Source of the DNA: DASQPR01 sp035713725
Lineage (GTDB): Bacteria; Actinomycetota; Actinomycetes; Mycobacteriales; Micromonosporaceae
DNA: 11,988 nt
Assembly (NCBI GenBank): GCA_035713725.1
Contig: DASTMZ010000093.1
Span: 1 to 11,988 of the forward strand
Direction of reading: 5' to 3'
The notes under the pieces are model-generated. The model was not told where the DNA came from, did not search any database, and saw only the letters and a program-made list of their open reading frames with translations. Positions 6,650-11,988 of this stretch are shown here, one piece after another. Every line of letters begins with the position of its first letter. Positions within the stretch are counted from its first letter, which is position 1. The position numbers were made by a program, and so were the translations under genes.

Positions 6650-7384
6650 TCAGACGGTACGCAAGCGTCGGGGCTTGTGGCGACCAGACGACCCCGGTGC
6701 ACCGCTACCCGACGATCCCGATGCGCCGCGGCGTTGCCGCTCGCGCCAACGCTGCAGAAATGGGCTGCGACCACCGGGTGGGCGCATGGCTGTCCCGTTG
6801 GCGCGCAATGACCGCAGGACAGTCACCGCCGGTTGACCAGTGAGCATCTCGATGTGCTGGACGGCCACGCCGGCCTCGCCGTACAGATCCGACAGCACTG
6901 CGCGGGTCAGCGGCACCCGGTCGGGGAATCGTTGCCACAGCTGGCCGCCGGCCGGCCGGAACGGAAGATCATGGCGCGCGACGACCGCGGCAACCAGCGG
7001 ATCGGCGTACAGCGCGTCGACGAGTGCGATTTCGGCGGGCCCGCCGCGCGGTGGTGGACCGCCGACACGAACCGGTATGCCGAGGTCGTGGGCGTTGCGC
7101 AGGACGATCCCAGTCGATGTTGCGGTGCGGGCCGCGACCTCGCGAGCCGGCAGATGGGCCTCGGTATACAGCCGGTCGAGCACGTCACGATGCAGCGGCG
7201 TACGGTCTTCGCGGTCGAACTGCCCGCGGCTGCGCCGGCTCACCGTCCCTACTCGTCGTCGTGTCGAGTAGGGACCGTTGGCCGGTCGATGCCGGCATTT
7301 CTCGGCGAGCCCCACCGCCGCACTGCCTACCGTTGTGCCGCGCCGCTCGGACGTGCCGTCAGCGCTAGCGTGGGTAGAAGCCAT
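6650..7384 (-). CDS. Hypothetical DNA-binding protein with two helix-turn-helix repeats
   Basis: I recognise no named family. The longest frame is 244 residues. Two similar segments stand out: RDVLDRLYTEAHLPAREVAARTATS... ending GIPVRVGG, and RAVLSDLYGEAGVAVQHIEMLTGQP... ending TAMRPPGG. Each looks like a homeodomain-like HTH followed by a basic tail. Between them lies a segment with WQRFPDRVP. The C-terminus is a basic, Gly/Ser-rich tail (SGSSGSGAPGSSGR). It resembles HTH proteins of actinobacterial accessory regions and could be a regulator or a remnant of a mobile-element protein. The start is uncertain. ATG at 7384 has no clear ribosome binding site, and the first 47 residues are low-complexity and cross a strong stem-loop. 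GTG at 7243 (197 residues) directly follows that stem-loop and may be the true start. It is convergent with the flavoenzyme operon and divergent from the GH15 gene. Confidence 0.6.
   Translation of the reverse strand: MASTHASADGTSERRGTTVGSAAVGLAEKCRHRPANGPYSTRRRVGTVSRRSRGQFDREDRTPLHRDVLDRLYTEAHLPAREVAARTATSTGIVLRNAHDLGIPVRVGGPPPRGGPAEIALVDALYADPLVAAVVARHDLPFRPAGGQLWQRFPDRVPLTRAVLSDLYGEAGVAVQHIEMLTGQPAVTVLRSLRANGTAMRPPGGRSPFLQRWRERQRRGASGSSGSGAPGSSGRHKPRRLRTV
7245..7275. repeat. Inverted repeat with 11-bp perfect arms and 9-base loop
   Basis: GTCCCTACTCG (7245-7255) is the exact reverse complement of CGAGTAGGGAC (7265-7275). On the minus strand it ends one base before the alternative GTG start at 7243, and its 3' arm carries the only AGGG-like Shine-Dalgarno. 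It may be an operator, or an RNA hairpin that hides the ribosome binding site. There is no T-run, so an intrinsic terminator is unlikely. Confidence 0.65.
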
Positions 7385-7511
7385 CAGCGGAGCGTTCCGC
7401 GGTTTCGGCGAGCCTCATCACCTGCATCGAGAATGCCACGGCCCCGAACCTCCGGGCAACGCTCGCGTCGAGGTGTAGCCGTGCTCGAGTCGCATGTCGC
7501 ACAACATGGCC

Positions 7512-7541
7512 TTGACAGATGGCATCGGGCGTCGATGCGAT
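7512..7541 (+). promoter_or_regulatory. Possible sigma-70-type promoter of the GH15 gene
   Basis: A consensus -35 TTGACA at 7512-7517 is followed, after 18 bases, by a poor -10 TGCGAT at 7536-7541. The -10 lies inside the first copy of the 12-bp tandem repeat, so a protein bound to the repeats would block it. The weak -10 makes this tentative. Confidence 0.3.
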
Positions 7542-7554
7542 TGTCGATGCGATT
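7531..7554. repeat. Perfect tandem repeat, two copies of GTCGATGCGATT
   Basis: Two identical 12-base copies lie at 7531-7542 and 7543-7554, 38 bases before the GH15 start and on the presumed -10 region. Head-to-tail sites spaced about one helical turn apart suit a direct-repeat-binding regulator. A slippage duplication is the simple alternative. Confidence 0.65.
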
Positions 7555-7591
7555 AGAGCCGCGTCAATCAGCCTCGAGCCGGAGGTCCGCC

Positions 7592-8875
7592 ATGCGAGCA
7601 AGATCTGTGTTAGTTGTCGGCGCCCTTGTGATCGGGCTGCTGACGACCGCGCCCGGTAGCGCGATGGCAGACACGGTAGGAGCCCCGGGCGGTCCGGGCA
7701 CACTCTCCCACTTCGACCTTGCCCGCAAGGACTGCCTCGGAACCGCCCGGAACACGACGTCCAAGATCTGGTACACCGTCGCGGACGGCGTTCTCTCCGA
7801 TGTGTACGCACCGACCATCGACACCACCAATGTCGAGACAATGCAGTATCTCGTCACCGACGGTTCGACCTTCACCGATCTACAGACCCGGGACATGACC
7901 TACACCGTCGCTGCCGACAGCACCGGCATGGTCTGCGCGGTGACCGCGACCGCGAAGTCGGGCGCCTATCGGCTCACGAGCACCTACCTGACTGATCCGG
8001 CGCGCGACAGCGTCGTGGTCCACGCCGAGTACCAGCCGCTTACCGCCGCGGCCGCGCGCTTCCGGCTCTACGTACGCCTTGATGCCACGGTTGGCGGCAA
8101 CGGTGGCGGCGGTGCCGGCAACGGCGGTGCGGACTCCGCGACGATCGACACGACCACCGGCTCACCCGTCCCCGTCTCGTATGACACGAACACCCAGACG
8201 AACGCAGCCAACCGTGATTACGCGGTGCCGTCGTTCCTCGCACTGCGGGCCAGCCCGCCGTTCACGGCCGCAAGCTCCGGTTTCGTCGGTACGGCGAACG
8301 ACGGGCTCACCGAACTCGACGCGACGCACGCGCTTGACCCCTCCTTCACCGACGCCACCGGGGGCAACGTCGAGCAGACCGCCCAGCTCAAGCTCGACAA
8401 GCATGGTGCGACGACGCTTGCTATCGGATTCGGTACGACGCAGGCCGCCGCAGTGGCGACCGCTGGCGCCACTGTCAGCAAGCCGTTCGCCTCGCTGGTG
8501 GGCAAGTACCGGTCGGCGTGGCTTCGCTACGACAATGCGCTCACGCCGCCGTCGAAAAAGCTGCTAGGTCTGACCGCGACGCAGCGGGACGCCCGCGGTC
8601 CGCGAATACTACGTCTCGGCGAACGTGTTGAAAGCCAGCGAAGACAAGACGTTCGCTGGCGCGATCGTGGCATCTCTTGCTTCGCCATGGGGGCAGTCGG
8701 TGAGCGCCGGCGACCCGAACAACACGTATTTTGGCTCCTACCGCGAGGTGTTCTCCCGCGACCTCTACGAGGCGTGGACCGGGCTGCTCACCGACGGCGA
8801 CCTCGCCACGGCACGAGATGCCACCCGGTTCCTGTTCCTGCGACAGCAACTCGCCGACGGCTCCATGCCGCGTAA
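7592..8875 (+). CDS. N-terminal fragment of the GH15 enzyme: signal peptide and glucodextranase N domain
   Basis: A 427-residue product as the sequence stands. MRARSVLVVGALVIGLLTTA followed by PGSAMA-DT is a Sec signal peptide, with likely cleavage after residue 26. Residues about 27-310 match the glucodextranase N-domain style: HFDLARKDCLGTARNTTSK, then WYTVADGVLSDVYAPTID, and a Gly/Asn-rich loop, GGNGGGGAGNGGADSAT. The true sequence ends near Arg335 (KKLLGLTATQRDAR); the following residues to the stop are out-of-frame and Arg-rich. Codon 7 is the rare leucine codon TTA, next to the rare AGA and TCT codons. Without the barrel this fragment cannot be catalytic. Confidence 0.7.
   Translation: MRARSVLVVGALVIGLLTTAPGSAMADTVGAPGGPGTLSHFDLARKDCLGTARNTTSKIWYTVADGVLSDVYAPTIDTTNVETMQYLVTDGSTFTDLQTRDMTYTVAADSTGMVCAVTATAKSGAYRLTSTYLTDPARDSVVVHAEYQPLTAAAARFRLYVRLDATVGGNGGGGAGNGGADSATIDTTTGSPVPVSYDTNTQTNAANRDYAVPSFLALRASPPFTAASSGFVGTANDGLTELDATHALDPSFTDATGGNVEQTAQLKLDKHGATTLAIGFGTTQAAAVATAGATVSKPFASLVGKYRSAWLRYDNALTPPSKKLLGLTATQRDARGPRILRLGERVESQRRQDVRWRDRGISCFAMGAVGERRRPEQHVFWLLPRGVLPRPLRGVDRAAHRRRPRHGTRCHPVPVPATATRRRLHAA
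8594..8600 (+). other. Frameshift site (one extra G)
   Basis: In the first frame the codons read Ala-Arg-Gly-Pro-Arg-Ile. Dropping one of the two G at 8597-8598 gives Ala-Arg-Val-Arg-Glu-Tyr-Tyr-Val-Ser-Ala-Asn-Val-Leu-Lys, which continues directly into the conserved GH15 catalytic domain. There is no slippery heptamer or long homopolymer, so programmed frameshifting is unlikely. Confidence 0.8.
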
Positions 8876-10916
8876 CTCGCTGGTCAACGGCAAGACCGCT
8901 CCGGACAGTTTCAACACACAGCTCGACGAGGTCGCGTACCCGATCCTGATGGCGCTGCAGTCAGGGCTGGGCCGCGACACTGTCCTGTGGCCGCACATCC
9001 AGGCTGCCGCCGACTACCTCATCAGCCACGGCCCGAGCTTCGGCCCAGAACGGTGGGAGGAGCAGAGCGGCTACTCGCCTTCGACGATCGCGGCCGAAAT
9101 CGCCGGGTTGGTCGCCGCGGGGACAATCGCCCAGCAGCACGGCGACACGGTCGATGCGCGGGTGTGGCTGGCCACCGCCGACCAATACCAGCGCAGCATC
9201 AAAGGCTGGACGGTCACCACGAACGGTCCGCTGTCCAGCGACCCGTACTTCATCCGGCTCTCCAAGACGGGCGATCCCAATGCCGCGATCTCGTACAACG
9301 TCGGCAACGGTGGACCGACGCTCGACCAACGTCAGGTGATCGACGCCGGGTTCCAGGAACTCGTACGCCTCGGTGAGCTGTCGGCGGCCGACCCGGACGT
9401 CGCGAACTCCCTCAAGGTGGTCGACGCGACGATCGAGAAGCAGACGCCGAGCGGCGCGGGCTGGTTGCGCTACAACGGCGACGGGTACGGCGACTGCGAT
9501 CTCGCCTCCGGCAACGATTGCTCCGTGCAGGGCGCGCCGTGGCCGCCAACCGGAAAGGGCACCGGGCACATCTGGCCGGTGCTATCCGCCGAACGTGGCG
9601 AGCAGGACCTAGCCACGGGGCAGGCCGCCTCGGCCGGCCAACTTCTCGCGGCGATCGATGCGATGTCCGCGGGCGTCGGCCTCGTACCCGAACAGGTATG
9701 GGACACCACGGATGTGCTGGCATCGCCGTACGGCACCGATCCGGCCGTTGCCTCCATCGGGTTGCGCAACGGCCACCCGGACGGCTCGGCTGCCCCACTT
9801 ACCTGGGGTGCCGGATCACAGGTCCGGCTGACCGCCGACCTCACCGCCGGACGCGTGCTGGAGAAGCCGACGCAGACCGTGCAGCGTTACGTGACGCACA
9901 CGCAACGCGCGACGCCGTTGACGGTGACGTCGCCCGCTGACCAGACAGCAGCGACCAACCCGATCGACGTCGCCGGCACGGCGGCGCCGGGTGCGACGAT
10001 CGACGTGGCCGACGTGGCCACCGACCAGAACAGCGCGACCACACACGTCACCACCATCGCCGCTGGAGACGGTTCGTTCGCGGTGACCATACCGGCGGCG
10101 GCCGGCAACAACGTGCTGGTGATTACCAGTACCGCACCCAACGGGGGTACGGCTCAGGTCGTACGCAGCGTCGTCAGCGACGTCGTCAACGGCACGCTGT
10201 TGTTCGACCAGACCGACCCGACCGGCGACGACAACGGCCCGGGCAACTATGCCTACCCGACCGCGTCCGACTTCCATGCGGGTGCGTTCGACCTGACCGA
10301 CTTCCAGGTCTACGACACCGGCTCTACCGTGACATTCCGGGTGCAGACGCGCGACCTCTCGCCGACGTTCGGGAGCCCAGAGGGCGCCCAACTCGTCGAT
10401 GTGTACGTCCACGAGCCCGGTGCCTCGCCCACGTCGACCGATCCGTCATTCGACGCGCTCAACCCCGAGCCGGCGCAACGCAACTACCAGATCGACCCGG
10501 CCGACGCGTGGAGCCGGCTCATCGAAGTGCAGGGCTTCGGGCAACGGTTCATCGACGCGAACACGAATACCGTCGGTACGGTAGCGATCAGCGCGAACGC
10601 GATCTCCCGCTATATCACGTTCAGCGTCGACAAAACCGCGCTCGGCGGCACGCCAACCTCCGGCTGGGCGTTCACGGTCACGCTCACCGGCCAGGACGGC
10701 TTCAGCGCCGACCAGGCCCGTACGTTCGCCGCGACTCCGCAGCCGTTCAACTTTGGCGAGTGCGCCGCGTCGAGCGCGGACCCGCACTGCACCTTCGATC
10801 CGAACCTGGTGCCAAAGGTGATGGACACGCTCGTGCCGTCCGGAGTCCTGCAATCCGACGAACTCGACTACACGCAACACTCCCCGGTCGTACTCCAGGG
10901 CGTTGCCATGCCGTAG
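8625..10916 (+). CDS. Catalytic and C-terminal fragment of the GH15 enzyme
   Basis: An open frame of 763 residues that begins at a GTG (a Val inside a conserved strand, without a ribosome binding site), so it is very unlikely to be an independent gene. GH15 marks are NTYFGSYREVFSRDLYEAW, QLDEVAYPI, the general acid region RWEEQSGYSPST (first Glu, codon 9057-9059, residue 489 of the joined protein, by analogy with Aspergillus Glu179), GHIWPVLSAERGEQ, and the general base GLVPEQVWD (Glu700, codon 9690-9692). Both catalytic glutamates are present. An Ig-like segment follows at about 9918-10170 (PIDVAGTAAPGATIDV) and then a C domain with DPTGDDNGPGNYAYPT, typical of glucodextranase C domains related to S-layer-associated modules. 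The gene ends 45 bases from the convergent kinase gene. Confidence 0.8.
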   Translation: MLKASEDKTFAGAIVASLASPWGQSVSAGDPNNTYFGSYREVFSRDLYEAWTGLLTDGDLATARDATRFLFLRQQLADGSMPRNSLVNGKTAPDSFNTQLDEVAYPILMALQSGLGRDTVLWPHIQAAADYLISHGPSFGPERWEEQSGYSPSTIAAEIAGLVAAGTIAQQHGDTVDARVWLATADQYQRSIKGWTVTTNGPLSSDPYFIRLSKTGDPNAAISYNVGNGGPTLDQRQVIDAGFQELVRLGELSAADPDVANSLKVVDATIEKQTPSGAGWLRYNGDGYGDCDLASGNDCSVQGAPWPPTGKGTGHIWPVLSAERGEQDLATGQAASAGQLLAAIDAMSAGVGLVPEQVWDTTDVLASPYGTDPAVASIGLRNGHPDGSAAPLTWGAGSQVRLTADLTAGRVLEKPTQTVQRYVTHTQRATPLTVTSPADQTAATNPIDVAGTAAPGATIDVADVATDQNSATTHVTTIAAGDGSFAVTIPAAAGNNVLVITSTAPNGGTAQVVRSVVSDVVNGTLLFDQTDPTGDDNGPGNYAYPTASDFHAGAFDLTDFQVYDTGSTVTFRVQTRDLSPTFGSPEGAQLVDVYVHEPGASPTSTDPSFDALNPEPAQRNYQIDPADAWSRLIEVQGFGQRFIDANTNTVGTVAISANAISRYITFSVDKTALGGTPTSGWAFTVTLTGQDGFSADQARTFAATPQPFNFGECAASSADPHCTFDPNLVPKVMDTLVPSGVLQSDELDYTQHSPVVLQGVAMP

Positions 10917-10961
10917 CCCCACAGATACGGCTCGGTGGACGGATTCCGACACGCGCAGCGA
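10917..10961. other. Short convergent gap with no clear terminator
   Basis: Forty-five bases separate the GH15 stop from the kinase stop. Only a tiny CGGA-T-TCCG dyad is visible and there is no T-tract, so no intrinsic terminator can be supported here. Confidence 0.4.
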
Positions 10962-11988
10962 TCAGCCGGCGACGTCGGTTCGATCCTGGTTGCTAGCCGC
11001 CGGAAGCGCAACGGTGAAGGTAGCGCCTTGACCGGGCGTACTGCTGGCGGTGATGGTTCCGCGGTGGGCGGCGACGATTTCGCGGGCCAGGGCAAGTCCG
11101 AGCCCGTACCTTCGGCCACCGCCGTGCGCACCACGCCCGAATCGGTCGAACATCGTCCGTGCGGTGGCGGCGTCGAAGCCAGTGCCGTCGTCGCGGACGG
11201 TGCAGACGACGTGTTTGGGATCCGGGGTTTCGACGTTGACGGCGACGTGACCACCCGAGGTGGTGTGGCCTAACGCGTCGTCGAGAAGCGCGCCTAGGAC
11301 ACGGCGCAGCGCGGTCGGTGAACCGATGACGGTATGCGGGCCGCCATCCTTGGCGGTGGTCAGTTCGATCTGTTTCGCAGCGGCTCGGTCGCGGTCGGCG
11401 TCGACGACCTCGGCTGCGATCTGCGCTAGATCAACGTGTTCGAGGTCGGGCGGATGAGCTTGAATCTGCGCGGAGGCCAGCAGGTCGTCAAGGATGTCGC
11501 TCATCTGGCGGGTGCTGCGAACCAATCGAGCCGCGTCCGCGGCCACCTTCGGCTGTTGTTCTTGGTCGATGTCACGCTCGATTATCTGCGCGCGGGTATG
11601 CAGTTGCGTCAGTGGCGTTCGTAGCTCGTGACTAGCGTCCGCGACGAATCGCTGCTGCCGGGCAATGGCGTCGCCGAGCGGCCCGATGGCACGCAGCGCA
11701 ATGATCCGGCCGATCAGCAGAGCGAGCCCGATCCCGACGACGGCCACCGCGGCCAGGCTGCCGAGGACCCGGCGGCGCTGGGACGTCTGGTTGGTCAGAT
11801 CGAGCCCGGCTTGGACGGTGGCGCCGCCACGCCGCGCGGTGCGCACGAGGTACGTACGGCCGTCGAAGCGTACGTTGGTCGTCAGCGCGGCAGCGCCGCC
11901 CTGGACGCGATCGACCGCACCTGGGTCGAGGGCGCGACCGTGCAACTGCGGCGACGTGTGGCGGCCCAACGCGTCGACCTCGTACACC
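10962..11988 (-). CDS. Sensor histidine kinase, N-terminus outside window
   Basis: The C-terminal 341 residues of a membrane histidine kinase; the frame reaches the right edge and the GTG there is probably an internal valine. Residues 1-73 of the visible part look extracytoplasmic (YLVRTARRGGATVQAGLDL), and 74-99 is a membrane helix (VLGSLAAVAVVGIGLALLIG). A very short linker, RAIGPLGDAIARQQ, leads to the phospho-acceptor FVADASHELRTPL (His120), so there is no full HAMP domain. The ATPase part shows LLDDALGHT at 234-242, where the N box normally has Asn and here has Asp237, G1 VRDDGTGFD at 264-272, F box MFDRFGRG at 279-286, and G2 GLGLALAREI at 295-304. The partner response regulator is expected upstream of this gene, beyond the right edge. 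The role is unknown; the adjacent GH15 gene is convergent, not co-transcribed. Confidence 0.9.
   Translation of the reverse strand, partial: VYEVDALGRHTSPQLHGRALDPGAVDRVQGGAAALTTNVRFDGRTYLVRTARRGGATVQAGLDLTNQTSQRRRVLGSLAAVAVVGIGLALLIGRIIALRAIGPLGDAIARQQRFVADASHELRTPLTQLHTRAQIIERDIDQEQQPKVAADAARLVRSTRQMSDILDDLLASAQIQAHPPDLEHVDLAQIAAEVVDADRDRAAAKQIELTTAKDGGPHTVIGSPTALRRVLGALLDDALGHTTSGGHVAVNVETPDPKHVVCTVRDDGTGFDAATARTMFDRFGRGAHGGGRRYGLGLALAREIVAAHRGTITASSTPGQGATFTVALPAASNQDRTDVAG

Larger units (their letters stand above)
7385..7591. promoter_or_regulatory. Intergenic region between the HTH gene and the GH15 gene
   Basis: These 207 bases have no convincing coding content. They hold a weak CATGT-N6-ACATG dyad at 7493-7508, a TTGACA hexamer at 7512-7517, a perfect 12-bp tandem repeat at 7531-7554, and the GGAGG ribosome binding site at 7581-7585. 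This is the likely promoter region of the secreted glycosidase. If the HTH protein starts at 7243, the region extends left to 7244. Confidence 0.5.
7592..10916 (+). pseudogene. Secreted GH15 glucodextranase/glucoamylase-like gene interrupted by a one-base frameshift
   Basis: With one G removed near 8597-8598, the gene encodes about 1107 residues in the four-domain layout known from Arthrobacter glucodextranase: signal peptide 1-26, N-terminal super-beta-sandwich about 27-310, (alpha/alpha)6 catalytic barrel about 325-755, Ig-like B domain about 776-860, and C domain about 867-1107. The expected activity is removal of glucose from alpha-1,6- or alpha-1,4-glucans outside the cell. The start is ATG 7592 with GGAGG at 7581-7585, 6 bases upstream; the frame is open farther left but is not protein-like there. 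As written, the reading frame leaves the catalytic domain at residue 335 and stops at 8875. Both flanks keep intact family sequence, so the break is recent or is a sequencing error. If the error explanation holds, this is a normal functional gene. Confidence 0.85.

Noticed and set aside
6626..7384. Insertion sequence around the HTH-repeat gene
   Set aside because: No DDE, HUH or serine-recombinase catalytic motif, no paired terminal inverted repeats and no target-site duplication could be found; the 7245-7275 dyad is a single local stem-loop.
6833..7591. Upstream extension of the GH15 reading frame on the plus strand
   Set aside because: It is antisense to the HTH gene and lacks protein character. 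A classic signal peptide with its own GGAGG begins at 7592.
8561..8630. Programmed ribosomal frameshifting in the GH15 gene
   Set aside because: No slippery sequence or stimulatory structure was seen, and secreted GH15 enzymes are not known to use it; mutation or sequence error is simpler.

Overview
The window is high-GC DNA (G or C at most third codon positions, several GTG starts) and looks like an actinobacterial chromosome. Supporting families are LuxR/AAA regulators of the COG3903 type, a winged-helix regulator fused to an alpha/beta hydrolase of mycobacterial or streptomycete style, a secreted GH15 glucodextranase-like enzyme, and a 'SHELRTPL' sensor kinase. The genus cannot be fixed from the sequence alone. 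No rRNA, tRNA, CRISPR array or recognisable complete insertion sequence was seen.

Left part (1-3384, minus strand): a two-gene regulatory operon. The first gene encodes a winged-helix DNA-binding domain, an alpha/beta hydrolase with a complete Ser-Asp-His triad, and a C-terminal remnant that looks like a shortened, catalytically dead class III nucleotidyl cyclase domain. Its stop overlaps by ATGA the start of a large LuxR-HTH/AAA-ATPase regulator that runs off the left edge of the window.

Divergent control region (3385-3644): 260 bases rich in perfect dyads. They include two tandem copies of ATCCGTG-N5-CACGGAT 26 bp apart, a 16-bp palindrome, and an 8-bp-arm inverted repeat. The region lies between the regulator operon and a plus-strand operon.

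Central operon (3645-6625, plus strand): an OsmC-family protein with one cysteine, an FMO/CzcO-like FAD/NAD(P)H flavoprotein, and a second FAD-dependent oxidoreductase of the geranylgeranyl-reductase/UbiH type. The likely reading, which is inference, is that the hydrolase-type regulator and the LuxR-ATPase sense a small molecule or stress and control this redox operon.

Right part (6626-11988): a minus-strand gene for a protein with two similar helix-turn-helix repeats, with an 11-bp-arm stem-loop near its start. Next comes a plus-strand secreted GH15 gene with signal peptide, glucodextranase N domain, catalytic barrel, and B and C domains. One extra G near 8597 splits it into two frames, so it is either a pseudogene or a sequencing error. 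Last is the C-terminal 341 residues of a minus-strand sensor histidine kinase that runs off the right edge; its N-box asparagine is replaced by aspartate.
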